A stretch of 64,000 nt of DNA, taken from Vibrio japonicus. GTDB taxonomy: Bacteria > Pseudomonadota > Gammaproteobacteria > Enterobacterales > Vibrionaceae. Made by a program: the position numbers and the translations under genes. This document shows positions 9,167 through 19,236 of this stretch, in pieces. The number at the start of each line of letters is the position of its first letter. The first letter of the stretch is position 1. The notes beneath the pieces are model-generated. The model was given only the letters and a program-made list of their open reading frames with translations. It searched no databases and had not been told where the DNA came from. The stretch spans positions 1-64,000 of the forward strand of contig NZ_CP102097.1 in the NCBI RefSeq assembly GCF_024582835.1, in the 5' to 3' direction.

Positions 9167-9604
9167 TTACTTTGTAAATACGTCAGTAAAGTCACGCTTT
9201 AGAATAGGGTCGCGACGCGCTTTTTTGATTTGCTTAACCATGTCTTTCACGCAGTTGTGTAGAACCTGATCAAGAAGTTGAGCTCTGTACTCTTCTTTCT
9301 CACCATCGGTCATTCCTTCAGGCAGATTTAGCGTAGGGAATTCTTCCATTACACTGATCCCCGCAAATGCCTGACTCACTGAAATAAGCGCATGGAACTG
9401 TTCAAAATTATCAAGAACGTTTTGCGCGCTTGTTGGTAGCTCTTCCCAAGCTTCACGGATTGCTTCCTCTGAAACTTCGTGGATTGACGTCACCATGTAG
9501 TGCATAGCTTCAGGAACTTCATCAAAATCAATAACTTGGCGAAGTTCTGCAGATACTGTAGCCAGATCCACTTTTGGTTGTTCTGTTAGATTAACGTCAG
9601 ACAT
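9167..9604 (-). CDS. DUF3069-like small acidic protein
   Basis: A 145-residue soluble protein, acidic in its first half and basic in its last 25 residues (KQIKKARRDPILKRDF). There is no signal peptide or membrane segment, and mostly helical character. It resembles the Vibrio-associated DUF3069 family as I remember it; no function is known to me. Single gene with its own promoter region, convergent with modC. The ATG is preceded by AGAAATAATAATG with a weak ribosome site. Confidence 0.7.
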   Translation of the reverse strand: MSDVNLTEQPKVDLATVSAELRQVIDFDEVPEAMHYMVTSIHEVSEEAIREAWEELPTSAQNVLDNFEQFHALISVSQAFAGISVMEEFPTLNLPEGMTDGEKEEYRAQLLDQVLHNCVKDMVKQIKKARRDPILKRDFTDVFTK

Positions 9605-9768
9605 TATTATTTCTCTTGAATGTGTGTATGTACCGGCGCTATCGTAAAAAACTGCCGAAAAATGTCAACCTTAACTGGCTGATTCTTTACGCTTAGATTA
9701 CTCTTTCAATATGCATACGGTTTAGTTGGGCATTTCTAATTATGATGATTCAGGGTTCTATAGGATTA

Positions 9769-10704
9769 ATGAGGATTCTTCTCGTAGATGATGTTCAGTC
9801 TGAGCGTATGTACCTTGCTGTCCGTCTTAAGCAACTAGGCCACACTGTTGCAATGGCCAAATCGGGTATCGAGGCACTTGAAATTTATCCCGAGTTTGAG
9901 CCTGATGTTGTTTTACTTGATATATCAATGCCCGAAATGGATGGCTTTGAGGTATCAAAAAAAATTCGCCAAACATACTCTGAATGGGTGCCCATTATTT
10001 TTCTCAGCAGCTACGATGAACCTTCCATCATTGCTACCGCTATCGAAGCGGGGGGGGATGACTACCTTATCAAGCCAGTAGACAAAATTGTCTTAGACTC
10101 CAAACTAATGGCGATGCAGCGTATCGCGGCGATGCGCAGAGCGCTGGAGCAAAAAACGGCAGAACTTGCCATTGCTAACAAAGAACTTGAACGTTTGGCA
10201 CAAGAAGACGGGTTAACCAAAGTAAAAAACCGACGTTTCATCGATATGAAGCTTAGAGAAATGATTGCAACCTATGGGCGCTTACAGTTACCTATGAGTG
10301 TGATCATGCTTGATGTCGATAAGTTCAAACTGTTTAATGATAGCTATGGGCATGTGGAAGGAGATAAATGCTTAATTGCCATCGCTAGAATGTTGTCTGA
10401 ACTGTTTTCGCGTAGAGGTGAAGTGGTTGGAAGGTTTGGAGGAGAGGAGTTTGTTGTCTTGAGCACCCACCAGACGAAAGAGCAGCTTATTCGTGATGCA
10501 GAGCGTATTAAATCTTGTCTTGAGTCTTTGAGAATTGTGCACGATTTCAGTGATGTTTCCAACTTGGTGACAGTGTCACAGGGGCTGCTTCATTTTAAAC
10601 CGTCAGACAACGAAGTAACGGATAAGGTGTATCAGTGTGTAGACAAGGCTTTATACCATGCCAAATTACTGGGTAGAAATCGCTACTACTTGGCAGACGA
10701 ATAA
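9769..10704 (+). CDS. Response regulator with GGDEF output domain (probable diguanylate cyclase)
   Basis: A cytoplasmic protein of 311 residues. Receiver domain at about 1-120 (MRILLVDD acidic pocket, phosphoacceptor Asp in VVLLDISMP, conserved Lys in LIKPVDK). A helical linker at 120-155 leads to a GGDEF domain at about 160-308 with intact active-site GGEEF. The residues five before it read RRGE, so no RxxD product-inhibition site is present. I start at the ATG 9769 with AGGA upstream, because the receiver begins there; ATG 9742 would add nine residues. PleD/WspR-like logic: phosphorylation drives c-di-GMP synthesis. The cognate kinase is not adjacent. Confidence 0.9.
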   Translation: MRILLVDDVQSERMYLAVRLKQLGHTVAMAKSGIEALEIYPEFEPDVVLLDISMPEMDGFEVSKKIRQTYSEWVPIIFLSSYDEPSIIATAIEAGGDDYLIKPVDKIVLDSKLMAMQRIAAMRRALEQKTAELAIANKELERLAQEDGLTKVKNRRFIDMKLREMIATYGRLQLPMSVIMLDVDKFKLFNDSYGHVEGDKCLIAIARMLSELFSRRGEVVGRFGGEEFVVLSTHQTKEQLIRDAERIKSCLESLRIVHDFSDVSNLVTVSQGLLHFKPSDNEVTDKVYQCVDKALYHAKLLGRNRYYLADE

Positions 10705-10708
10705 ATTC

Positions 10709-11944
10709 TCAGGCGAAGCAGACTCGATTCCTTCCTTTTTGTTTTGCTTCGTACAGTGCGACATCCGCTTGCTTCAAAACCTGTTTTACGTGCCTATGGT
10801 GTGTGTTATCGCAAACACCAATACTGATCGTGACATTCACCACCTCCCCAGATTGAGATTGCATGCAGTTTTTTACACTCAATTGGTCACCTTTGGGGCG
10901 AGAACTATAGTCTCGTAAATGTAAATCGTAACTGGCGATGGAGATTCTTAACCGCTCAAGATGGTCTTTTACTTCATCTGCACTTTTATCTCTGAACAAA
11001 ATAGCAAACTCTTCACCACCATAACGGTAAACTTTTGCATTACCTTTAATATGGGTTAACTGCTGTGCGATCAAGCGTAACACTTCATCACCTGTGTCAT
11101 GGCCGTAATTGTCGTTGAACGACTTAAAATGGTCAACGTCTAACATCGCAATACAATAACGCTTACCTAAATGTTTAAGGTCTGTTTCCAAAGCGAGTCG
11201 CCCTGGAATTTCGGTTAATTGGTCGTTAAATGCCATTTCATAGCTGGCAGCCACGAGGTAGATAAGTAGCAATATTCCCGACATCGAATACAACATGCTA
11301 GAAATATAAGGAATATGGAAAAGTATGAATGTTGTTCCCGCTAAAAGAGCAGAGGAATAAACGGCGACATCCACAGTTCGATTCAGACTCATCAGACAAA
11401 TCGCAAATACTAAAATCATTCCAACGAAATAAACGACTAGAATGAAAGGGATCCGAGAAACGTTAGATACGACAAATAAAAACGTTTCGTTGATGTTATC
11501 AAGTCCACCTTCATAAAAGTGAGACAACATTAAATAGCACCACAATACAATCGATATAATAGTGGCTAAATAAACGATGAGTGATTTAGCAAATGATGTA
11601 CTTTCGTTATGATTGAAGACAAGAGCAAGACTCATTGGTAACAGTGCGGCCAATAAAGAGAGCTCCAACATAGTAGAGCCTGATGCCAATGGGGACTGGA
11701 GACGAGTCTGTATAAGCCAATAAGCGATGATAAGTGTGCTTGCGAGCATGGCAATTTGGTTCTGTTTAAACGCCCTAGCAAGTGCAATGCAAGACAAAAA
11801 CAGAACATAAGGCAAATTGGACAATATGCCAATGTTTGACTCTGTATAGCTCGTTGCTACGTCGAACCCAATATAGAGACAAATCAATGACACAATTGGT
11901 AACAGTAAGCGAAACCAAATTGTAGTGACATAGGAATAAGGCAT
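10709..11944 (-). CDS. Membrane-anchored GGDEF protein (probable diguanylate cyclase)
   Basis: A 411-residue protein. The first 240 residues are strongly hydrophobic with about seven or eight membrane segments and form an integral sensor of unknown ligand. A GGDEF domain follows at about 250-410 with intact GGEEF (YRYGGEEFAILF) and the upstream metal-binding LDVDHFKSFND. No RxxD inhibitory site is visible before the motif (KGNA instead). Its stop lies four bases from the stop of the convergent response-regulator cyclase at 10704, so transcripts of the two must overlap. Confidence 0.88.
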   Translation of the reverse strand: MPYSYVTTIWFRLLLPIVSLICLYIGFDVATSYTESNIGILSNLPYVLFLSCIALARAFKQNQIAMLASTLIIAYWLIQTRLQSPLASGSTMLELSLLAALLPMSLALVFNHNESTSFAKSLIVYLATIISIVLWCYLMLSHFYEGGLDNINETFLFVVSNVSRIPFILVVYFVGMILVFAICLMSLNRTVDVAVYSSALLAGTTFILFHIPYISSMLYSMSGILLLIYLVAASYEMAFNDQLTEIPGRLALETDLKHLGKRYCIAMLDVDHFKSFNDNYGHDTGDEVLRLIAQQLTHIKGNAKVYRYGGEEFAILFRDKSADEVKDHLERLRISIASYDLHLRDYSSRPKGDQLSVKNCMQSQSGEVVNVTISIGVCDNTHHRHVKQVLKQADVALYEAKQKGRNRVCFA

Positions 11945-12155
11945 GAATTCAACCGATGAAAACTCTATTTATGATTATGCTACTTTTAGAATAGTGGGAT
12001 CTGTAGAATTTCCCAATTTTTTAATAGGATAAATAGATGCGAAAGTGGGTGTGTGTAGAAATAATGCACGAATTTAGTGTAAACAATCACGTCTATAATT
12101 CAGGTTGTATGTAGAATGTAGTCGATACATGTTACTTTATTGGGGATTAGAGTTT

Positions 12156-12521
12156 ATGCAAATTAGTGAAGAAGTACACAATTACATGGAAACGCTGGTG
12201 GGCCAAGTACTGGCGCAACCAGAATATATTGAATCTTTTACCCATACTCAATTGTCAGATTTGGCTTGTTTGGCATTAAGCCAACTTAGACCAATATACA
12301 TTAGGCATGACGTAGACTTTTTGTCAGCATTGCCAGAAGAGCGTTTGGTCCAACTCAAAAATCACGCAGTGACAGCGGTAGAGAATGCCAAAGGAATGAT
12401 CCTTGAAGATAGACGACAGGGTCGAATTGATGAGATACCCGTGTTGTTTACTAAACAAAAGTTTGATGAAGATGTGGAATTGGAATGGTATGAAACGCCA
12501 ATTCTACCAACAAAACCTTAA
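12156..12521 (+). CDS. ComFB-like late competence family protein
   Basis: A 121-residue cytoplasmic protein that matches my recollection of the ComFB family (MQISEEVHNYMETLVGQVL, then LACLALSQLRPIYIRHDVD, the conserved core). Bacillus ComFB has no firm function; cyanobacterial relatives have been reported to bind cyclic dinucleotides. The start at ATG 12156 is supported by GGGGATTAG upstream and by homology; the in-frame ATG at 12105 is unlikely. Followed after 17 bases by the HlyU-family gene, so the two probably form an operon, and it is next to two diguanylate cyclases. Confidence 0.75.
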   Translation: MQISEEVHNYMETLVGQVLAQPEYIESFTHTQLSDLACLALSQLRPIYIRHDVDFLSALPEERLVQLKNHAVTAVENAKGMILEDRRQGRIDEIPVLFTKQKFDEDVELEWYETPILPTKP

Positions 12522-12538
12522 ACGGTAAGGAGAGATTT

Positions 12539-12820
12539 GTGGGACTTTTTTCGCGTTTGTTTGGTAGAAAAGAAACGGATAAAAAAGAAGAAGATGTCGA
12601 GCCAGTGGAATACAAAGGCTTTCTTATTTATCAAGAAGCACTTTCTGAAGGCGGTCAATATAGAATTGCTGGGCGCATCACAAAGGAAATGGACGGAGAA
12701 GTCAAAACACACCGATTCATTCGTTCCGATGTCTTAGCAAGCAAAACTGATGCAAATGAGTTTATGCTTAAGAAAGCGCAGATGTTTATCGATCAAATGG
12801 GCGACAACATTTTTCAGTAA
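12539..12820 (+). CDS. HlyU-family small protein
   Basis: A 93-residue protein starting at GTG 12539 with AAGGAGAGA upstream. N-terminal MGLFSRLFGRK is an amphipathic basic segment, followed by YKGFLIYQEA and GGQYRIAGRITKEMDGEVKTHRFIRSDV, which I recognise as the family labelled HlyU transcriptional activator. This family is distinct from the ArsR-type HlyU of V. cholerae, and no helix-turn-helix is obvious, so a regulatory role is uncertain. Second gene after the ComFB-like gene; an intrinsic terminator follows. Confidence 0.7.
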   Translation: MGLFSRLFGRKETDKKEEDVEPVEYKGFLIYQEALSEGGQYRIAGRITKEMDGEVKTHRFIRSDVLASKTDANEFMLKKAQMFIDQMGDNIFQ

Positions 12821-12855
12821 AACTTACCTTGTAAGTTGACAGGCATCATAAATTT

Positions 12856-12890
12856 AAGAGCCATTAGCCGTTATGCTGATGGCTCTTTTG
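12856..12890 (+). terminator. Intrinsic terminator after the ComFB-HlyU pair
   Basis: AAGAGCCAT and ATGGCTCTT arms with further pairing inside the loop (AGC/GCT), then TTT. The rest of the 312-base gap up to 13132 is A/T-rich and holds the pntAB promoter region; nothing else is recognised. Confidence 0.85.
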
Positions 12891-13132
12891 TTATATGGGG
12901 CGAACTAATCTATTGTTTTAATGACTGTTTCGCTTACTGGTTCGACCTCCGCGCACTTATTAATGTGTTGTGAAGTTCAGTTCTATAAGCAGAATAGATA
13001 ATTACCAACGGTTATATGTAATCGTTTTTTGTGTATTTGTTACGAAATATTCGGCGTGTATAAAGAATATTCTAACTGGTTCATTACGTTGGATAAAAAT
13101 AATCATAGTTGCCAATAGTCAAGGAATAGCTA

Positions 13133-14680
13133 ATGCAAATTGGTGTGCCAAAAGAAAGACTCGCAGGTGAAGCGCGAGTGGCTGCATCGCCGAAATCGGT
13201 CGAGCAGTTAATTAAATTAGGATTTGAAGTAAAGATTGAATCCGGTGCGGGGGAACTAGCAAGCTTTGACAATTCGGCGTTTGAAGCTGCTGGAGCAAAG
13301 ATTGTTTCCTTAGAAGAGGTTTGGCAATCAGACCTAATCTTAAAAGTAAACGCTCCTTTAACTGACAAAGACGCGGATGAGATAAGTCTACTCAAAGAAG
13401 GCGCGACGTTAGTTAGTTTTATCTGGCCAGCTCAAAACCCAGAATTAATGGAAAAGCTATCCAGTAAGAACATCAACGTCATGGCGATGGACTCAGTTCC
13501 ACGTATTTCACGAGCGCAATCGCTAGATGCACTTTCTTCAATGGCTAACATTGCTGGTTATCGTGCAGTCGTTGAAGCTGCTCACGAGTTTGGTCGCTTC
13601 TTTACTGGTCAAATTACCGCTGCAGGTAAAGTGCCACCAGCGAAAGTTCTGGTTGCTGGTGCTGGTGTTGCGGGTCTTGCCGCAATTGGTGCCGCAGGTA
13701 GTTTAGGTGCGATTGTTCGCGCATTTGACGTTCGTCCCGAAGTAAAAGAGCAAGTCCAGTCAATGGGTGCAGAATTCCTTGAGGTCGATTTTAAGGAAGA
13801 CTCTGGCTCTGGTGATGGTTACGCAAAAGAGATGTCGGATGAATTCAACAAGAAAGCGGCTGAGCTATATGCTGAGCAAGCGAAAGATGTTGATATTATC
13901 ATTACAACCGCTCTTATTCCGGGCCGTCCAGCACCAAAGCTGATTACCAAAGAAATGGTAGACAGCATGAAAGCGGGTAGTGTCATCGTCGATTTAGCTG
14001 CAGCTAACGGCGGCAACTGCGAATACACAGTCGCGGATAAGGTTATCACTACAGAAAATGGCGTTAAAATCGTTGGATACACCGACATGGTTGCGCGTCT
14101 TCCGACCCAATCTTCACAGCTGTATTCTACGAACTTGGTGAACTTGATTAAACTGCTTTGCAAAGAGAAAGACGGCAACATTGATATCGACTTTGAAGAT
14201 GTTGTTATTCGCGGCGTGACAGTGGTTAAAGAAGGTGAGGTTACATGGCCTGCACCACCTATCAAGGTTTCAGCTCAGCCTGCTCAGCAAGCGCCTGTGC
14301 AACCTAAAATTGAGCCAAAAGTAAAAGAGCCAACGTCTCCGGCGAAAAAGTTCGGCGCGTTAGTTGCTGGTGTTGCGGTATTTGGTTGGATCGCGTCTGT
14401 TGCTCCTGCGGCTTTCCTATCTCACTTTACCGTGTTTGTTTTGGCGTGTGTTGTCGGTTACTACGTTGTGTGGAACGTAACCCATGCGTTGCACACTCCG
14501 CTTATGTCCGTAACGAATGCAATCTCAGGCATTATTGTTGTCGGAGCGCTCCTACAAATTGGACAAGGAAATGGTGTGGTGTCATTCCTCGCATTCGTCG
14601 CTGTCTTAATTGCCAGTATTAATATTTTCGGTGGTTTCACCGTTACCAAGCGCATGCTTGAAATGTTCCGTAAAGATTAA
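13133..14680 (+). CDS. pntA: NAD(P) transhydrogenase alpha subunit
   Basis: Proton-translocating transhydrogenase subunit that holds the NAD(H)-binding domain. The protein has 515 residues, close to the E. coli length. An alanine-dehydrogenase/PNT-like N-domain covers 1-380 with Rossmann motif [17 protein letters not shown] near residue 180 and the mobile loop around [11 protein letters not shown] proline-rich linker follows, then about four membrane segments at 400-505. The start is supported by AAGGA six bases upstream. Forms the complex with pntB 12 bases downstream. Confidence 0.96.
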   Translation: MQIGVPKERLAGEARVAASPKSVEQLIKLGFEVKIESGAGELASFDNSAFEAAGAKIVSLEEVWQSDLILKVNAPLTDKDADEISLLKEGATLVSFIWPAQNPELMEKLSSKNINVMAMDSVPRISRAQSLDALSSMANIAGYRAVVEAAHEFGRFFTGQITAAGKVPPAKVLVAGAGVAGLAAIGAAGSLGAIVRAFDVRPEVKEQVQSMGAEFLEVDFKEDSGSGDGYAKEMSDEFNKKAAELYAEQAKDVDIIITTALIPGRPAPKLITKEMVDSMKAGSVIVDLAAANGGNCEYTVADKVITTENGVKIVGYTDMVARLPTQSSQLYSTNLVNLIKLLCKEKDGNIDIDFEDVVIRGVTVVKEGEVTWPAPPIKVSAQPAQQAPVQPKIEPKVKEPTSPAKKFGALVAGVAVFGWIASVAPAAFLSHFTVFVLACVVGYYVVWNVTHALHTPLMSVTNAISGIIVVGALLQIGQGNGVVSFLAFVAVLIASINIFGGFTVTKRMLEMFRKD

Positions 14681-14692
14681 GGAGTGACAGGA

Positions 14693-16069
14693 ATGTCTGC
14701 AGGATTAGTACAAGCAGCTTACATTGTTGCTGCATTATTCTTTATTTTGAGTCTCGCTGGCTTATCTAAGCAGGAATCTGCAAGAGCAGGTAACTACTAT
14801 GGTATCGCTGGTATGACGATCGCTTTGATCGCAACGATCTTTGGCCCGGAGTCACAAGGCTTTGCTTGGATCATTATTGCAATGGCGATCGGTGGTGCGA
14901 TCGGTATTTACTACGCTAAAAAAGTTGAAATGACAGAAATGCCTGAGCTTGTGGCAATTCTTCACAGCTTTGTTGGTTTAGCGGCTGTTTTGGTGGGTTT
15001 CAACAGCTATCTTGATGCACCAGTGGCCGCAACTCATGCTGAGCATGTAATTCATTTAGTTGAGGTCTTCTTGGGCGTATTCATCGGTGCGGTTACCTTT
15101 ACTGGTTCTATCGTAGCGTTTGGTAAGCTTCGTGGTGTTATCTCTTCATCACCACTTAACTTGCCACACAAACACAAGATGAACTTAGCGGCGGTTGTTG
15201 TATCAACACTGCTCATGCTTTACTTCGTTAACGCAGATGGCAGCATGTTCGCTCTTATTGTGATGACACTGATCGCCTTCGCTTTTGGTTACCACCTTGT
15301 TGCTTCAATTGGTGGCGCTGATATGCCAGTTGTTGTTTCAATGCTGAACTCATACTCGGGTTGGGCAGCAGCAGCAGCGGGCTTCATGTTAGCAAATGAT
15401 CTACTCATCGTTACTGGTGCACTTGTGGGTTCTTCTGGTGCGATACTCTCTTACATCATGTGTAAAGCGATGAACCGTTCGTTTATCAGCGTGATTGCTG
15501 GTGGCTTTGGTCAGGAAATCAGCATTTCAAGTAATGTAGATCACGGTGAACACCGCGAAACATCAGCAGAAGAGGTTGCAGAGCTACTTAAGAACTCTAG
15601 ATCAGTGATTATCACTCCAGGATATGGTATGGCGGTAGCGCAAGCTCAATACCCAGTCTACGAGATTACTGAAACCCTTCGTGCAAAAGGTGTGAACGTG
15701 CGTTTTGGTATTCACCCTGTGGCGGGCCGTCTTCCTGGACACATGAACGTGTTACTGGCTGAAGCAAAAGTACCATACGATATTGTTCTTGAAATGGATG
15801 AAATCAATGATGATTTTAATGAGACAGATACCGTACTGGTTATTGGCGCGAACGATACAGTAAACCCTGCCGCTCAAGAAGACCCGAACAGTCCTATCGC
15901 AGGTATGCCGGTTCTTGAAGTATGGAACTCGAAGAACGTTATTGTTTTCAAACGTTCTATGAATACGGGCTATGCTGGTGTCCAAAACCCTCTCTTCTTT
16001 AAAGACAACACACAAATGCTGTTTGGTGATGCTAAAGAAAGTGTAGAGGCAATCTTCAAAGCACTGTAA
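14693..16069 (+). CDS. pntB: NAD(P) transhydrogenase beta subunit
   Basis: Membrane plus NADP(H)-binding subunit of the transhydrogenase. The protein has 458 residues: about eight or nine membrane segments in 1-260, then the cytoplasmic NADP domain with [10 protein letters not shown] and [24 protein letters not shown]. The start is the ATG at 14693 with GGAG nine bases upstream; the GTG at 14684 overlaps that ribosome site. A strong terminator follows. Confidence 0.96.
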   Translation: MSAGLVQAAYIVAALFFILSLAGLSKQESARAGNYYGIAGMTIALIATIFGPESQGFAWIIIAMAIGGAIGIYYAKKVEMTEMPELVAILHSFVGLAAVLVGFNSYLDAPVAATHAEHVIHLVEVFLGVFIGAVTFTGSIVAFGKLRGVISSSPLNLPHKHKMNLAAVVVSTLLMLYFVNADGSMFALIVMTLIAFAFGYHLVASIGGADMPVVVSMLNSYSGWAAAAAGFMLANDLLIVTGALVGSSGAILSYIMCKAMNRSFISVIAGGFGQEISISSNVDHGEHRETSAEEVAELLKNSRSVIITPGYGMAVAQAQYPVYEITETLRAKGVNVRFGIHPVAGRLPGHMNVLLAEAKVPYDIVLEMDEINDDFNETDTVLVIGANDTVNPAAQEDPNSPIAGMPVLEVWNSKNVIVFKRSMNTGYAGVQNPLFFKDNTQMLFGDAKESVEAIFKAL

Positions 16070-16085
16070 ACTTAGTCTCTTAGCT

Positions 16086-16115
16086 AGAAGCCAGCATCAC
16101 GCTGGCTTCTTTTTT
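16086..16115 (+). terminator. Intrinsic terminator after pntB
   Basis: GAAGCCAGC and GCTGGCTTC perfect arms, five-base loop and a run of seven T. Confidence 0.93.
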
Positions 16116-16213
16116 AAGCATTCATAATTGACACAGATATCACATTTCTATTTTACAATTTTGGCATAATCCTTTGCCTTAACCATAACTTACTGATTTA
16201 GCGAAAATTTGCA

Positions 16214-17668
16214 TTGTTCAAGGCAGCTTTAAATTCAATTTTATTATGCTTGGCGATGGGATCTGCAAGTGCATTCGCAGATTCTCTACCGGAGCGTATA
16301 GACACTTTCATCGACTCGTTTGAGAAGAGTGATTCGATCGTTGTATACGACATTCGCAACCTTCAGTCAGACTATCCGACGCGTCTACTTACGCCTGAAT
16401 CAATGCTTCCTCAGACTTCGGCTTACCCTCTACGAGATATCCAGAGGCTTTATCAGCTATCTCAAACCTGCACAGGAAAACTACCTCTAAGCCCTTTGGT
16501 TACGGAGCCCCTAGTGTTTACGCGTGCGATGTGTAAAGGGAATACGTTAAGCAGTAAGTGGTTTGCCCGAAGCTCATTAATTCACCCAGGTGGTGGGACT
16601 TATGCAAGTCGCTATGCTCAAGTATTTCCTGAAAAACAGGCGTCGCTTGAACAATATATGCATATAAAAGAAAGAGCGCTCGAGCCTGATGACACTCTGT
16701 TGGGCAGACTTCAGCGTATGAATGAAGAAACCATACTGTCACTCATTGCTGGATCCAGTATGTTTTTAGAGCAAGACGAATTGTGGTTGAGAAAAAATGA
16801 CAACTACCTAGTGTATCCTTCAAACATTTGGATGCAGAGTATTGATGACGCAGGTCTTCAATTTACTGTAAGAAACAGCTCTGACAGTTGTTTTGTTCAA
16901 CGTGGCAACTTGTGCTGGGATGTTAAAGACAGATCAGACATTCTCAGACTGAGTATGGTGGCTTTGGTTATCGCCAACATTTTGCTTGTCCTTGGTTGGT
17001 CGGTGTACCGCTGGAATACCAAGCGCAAAGATATGAAAAGTCGGATGCTCATTTTGCAGATTCTTACACATGAGCTTCGAACGCCTATCGCCAGTCTCTC
17101 TCTTACTGTTGAAGGTTTCAGGCGAGAGTTCGAGAAACTACCCGAATCAGTATATGATGAGTTCAGACGTTTATGTGAAGACTCACGACGCCTTCGTCAG
17201 CTCGCGGAGGCAAGTAAAGATTACTTACAATCTGACAGTAAACCTTTGGCTTCAGAATGGGTACCGTCCGTTCAGGAATGGTTAGAGTTTAAGATTGAAG
17301 AAGAGTTTAATGCGGATATAGAGTTCGTAATTAACGAAGATGTTGCGGCCAAGCTTAATGTATACTGGCTTGGAACGTGTATTGATAATTTATTAAGAAA
17401 TGCAGTGAAATACGGGGTAGGCCCCGTGGTGTTGGAGGTAAAAACTTCCAACCAGATGCTCACTGTTAAAGTTATAGACCAAGGAAAGCTGAGCAAAAAG
17501 GACTGGCGTCATTTACGTAAGCCTTTTGTAAGCAAAAGTGGCCTTGGATTAGGTTTAACAATTGTTGAATCTATGGTCAGTCGAATGGGCGGTAAAATGT
17601 CATTAATCGGGCCACCAACAACGTTTATATTGGAGATACCTTGTGAAACAGACACTGCTTCTCGTTGA
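16214..17668 (+). CDS. vxrA: Sensor histidine kinase VxrA (WigK type)
   Basis: Inner-membrane kinase of the Vibrio wall-stress system that, in V. cholerae, controls cell-wall, type VI secretion and biofilm genes. The protein has 484 residues: a signal sequence (residues 1-22), a periplasmic sensor of DUF3404 type (23-245) with four Cys that may pair, one membrane segment (246-266), an H-box with His286 in THELRTP, and an ATP domain ending SKSGLGLGLTIVE. The start is a TTG; it has no strong ribosome site but gives the expected signal peptide. It overlaps vxrB by 26 bases. Recognition rests on the whole gene order kinase-regulator-DUF2861-TraF-UPF0181. Confidence 0.88.
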   Translation: MFKAALNSILLCLAMGSASAFADSLPERIDTFIDSFEKSDSIVVYDIRNLQSDYPTRLLTPESMLPQTSAYPLRDIQRLYQLSQTCTGKLPLSPLVTEPLVFTRAMCKGNTLSSKWFARSSLIHPGGGTYASRYAQVFPEKQASLEQYMHIKERALEPDDTLLGRLQRMNEETILSLIAGSSMFLEQDELWLRKNDNYLVYPSNIWMQSIDDAGLQFTVRNSSDSCFVQRGNLCWDVKDRSDILRLSMVALVIANILLVLGWSVYRWNTKRKDMKSRMLILQILTHELRTPIASLSLTVEGFRREFEKLPESVYDEFRRLCEDSRRLRQLAEASKDYLQSDSKPLASEWVPSVQEWLEFKIEEEFNADIEFVINEDVAAKLNVYWLGTCIDNLLRNAVKYGVGPVVLEVKTSNQMLTVKVIDQGKLSKKDWRHLRKPFVSKSGLGLGLTIVESMVSRMGGKMSLIGPPTTFILEIPCETDTASR

Positions 17669-18302
17669 AGATGATAAAAACCTAGCAGATGGGCTTTTAG
17701 TTAGCCTAGAACAAGCGGGATACGAGTGTTTCCACTCAGAAACAATAGCTGATGTTGGGCAGTATTGGGAACAAGCCGATCTAGTGATTCTTGATCGTCA
17801 ATTACCAGATGGAGACTCAGTAGAGCACCTAGCTGAGTGGAAAAAACTCAAAGACGTACCTGTAATCCTGTTAACAGCGCTAGTTACAGTAAAAGATAAA
17901 GTCGCGGGACTCGATGCAGGCGCCAATGACTATCTGACAAAACCGTTCGCAGAGGCAGAATTATTCGCCCGAATTCGTGCCCAGCTACGAACGCCTGAAA
18001 GCGAAAGTCAAGATGAGTCGAAAGTGACCACAGAGCATTTAGTTATAGACAAGTCAACACGCGAAGTGCTTTACAAACAGGAATCGATTACGCTAACACG
18101 AACTGAATTTGATCTACTACTGTTCTTAGCGAGCAATTTAGGACGGGTGTTCACACGTGATGAGTTACTGGATCATGTGTGGGGATACAACCATTTCCCG
18201 ACGACACGTACCGTCGATACTCACGTATTACAGCTTCGCCAAAAACTGCCAGGCCTAGAGATAGAAACTCTACGTGGTGTTGGCTATAAAATGAAAGCGT
18301 AA
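17643..18302 (+). CDS. vxrB: Response regulator VxrB (WigR type)
   Basis: OmpR/PhoB-type transcription factor of 219 residues. Receiver with VEDDKNLADG, phosphoacceptor Asp51 (LVILDRQLPDG), Thr in LLTAL and Lys in YLTKPF; a winged-helix domain at about 125-217 (RTVDTHVLQLRQKL, LRGVGYKM). It starts with GTG inside the vxrA end and ends one base into vxrC (TAATG), a sign of translational coupling. Cognate partner of VxrA by context. Confidence 0.9.
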   Translation: MKQTLLLVEDDKNLADGLLVSLEQAGYECFHSETIADVGQYWEQADLVILDRQLPDGDSVEHLAEWKKLKDVPVILLTALVTVKDKVAGLDAGANDYLTKPFAEAELFARIRAQLRTPESESQDESKVTTEHLVIDKSTREVLYKQESITLTRTEFDLLLFLASNLGRVFTRDELLDHVWGYNHFPTTRTVDTHVLQLRQKLPGLEIETLRGVGYKMKA

Positions 18303-19174
18303 TGTTTAAACGTACTGCTATATTAGGTGCACTAATCTTTAGTGCACCTGCATTTACTAAAGATGTTCCTTGGTTTCAAAGCAATACGCCTTTGACTCAG
18401 GCGCACAAACATTTGCTCAACAGCGATCTTCCCGGGATGTTCTCTTCGCTAGTTGAAGTGTGGCAATTGGGAAAAAATCAAACCATCAACCCTCATTTGA
18501 ATGAGCTTCTCCTTCAGTCCCTTGAGGTAGACTGCGGTAAATCGTTAGATACAAAACCGCTACCAGATTGGCTTAAAAGTGTTGTTGTCAAACAGACAGA
18601 TATACAAAGTCCCGGTCGCGATTCCTATAGAGCCAGTGTTGAAGTAGAGTCAAGCGTTGCTGTTTCAGATGTTTCACTCACCAAATGGGTGTCACGCTCC
18701 TTAACGACCGATAACGTACTCTCATCAGTTCAACTCTCAGACACCGTCACGAAATATGTTAAGAGATATAATCTAAACAGCAGAATGACGATGGGCCTTT
18801 ACCGAATTGATGTGACTGGCATTGATAATTCGATCTGGAGTTCTTGGTTAGTCCTAGGAGAATTTAAAGCGAAAGTGGCCGTTCGTTGGCAGTCGAAAGA
18901 ACAATGGAAAGTTGAAAAAAACGCGCTACTAAATCCACATTGCCCGTTGCCTAAACTTGACGTTTCCTTATATGACTATGTTGAAGGTAAATATAATCGA
19001 GTTTGGGGAAAAGTCTATGAGTCTGACTATCCTAGCTCAATTGATTCAGGCGTTGTTCCCGCAGGAAGGTATGTTTTAGCTGTCGCCGTTAATCAAACAC
19101 GCTGGCAAGGACCGATAGTTGTTGAACAATCCCAAACTATTAGTAAAACATATGATGTTTCGCTAGAGGAATAA
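18302..19174 (+). CDS. vxrC: VxrC, DUF2861-like periplasmic protein
   Basis: A 290-residue exported protein with signal peptide MFKRTAILGALIFSAPAFTKD. No catalytic motif is visible; the mature part is mixed and ends in repeated short beta segments (GVVPAGRYVLAVAVNQTRW). It matches the third gene of the vxr operon, described as DUF2861 in V. cholerae, with unknown biochemical function. Translation is coupled to vxrB by the TAATG overlap. Confidence 0.82.
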   Translation: MFKRTAILGALIFSAPAFTKDVPWFQSNTPLTQAHKHLLNSDLPGMFSSLVEVWQLGKNQTINPHLNELLLQSLEVDCGKSLDTKPLPDWLKSVVVKQTDIQSPGRDSYRASVEVESSVAVSDVSLTKWVSRSLTTDNVLSSVQLSDTVTKYVKRYNLNSRMTMGLYRIDVTGIDNSIWSSWLVLGEFKAKVAVRWQSKEQWKVEKNALLNPHCPLPKLDVSLYDYVEGKYNRVWGKVYESDYPSSIDSGVVPAGRYVLAVAVNQTRWQGPIVVEQSQTISKTYDVSLEE

Positions 19175-19236
19175 TTAAATTTATTGGACAATATGCCGAC
19201 ATAATACTAACAGTGATCTAACAAATTTATTTCGGT

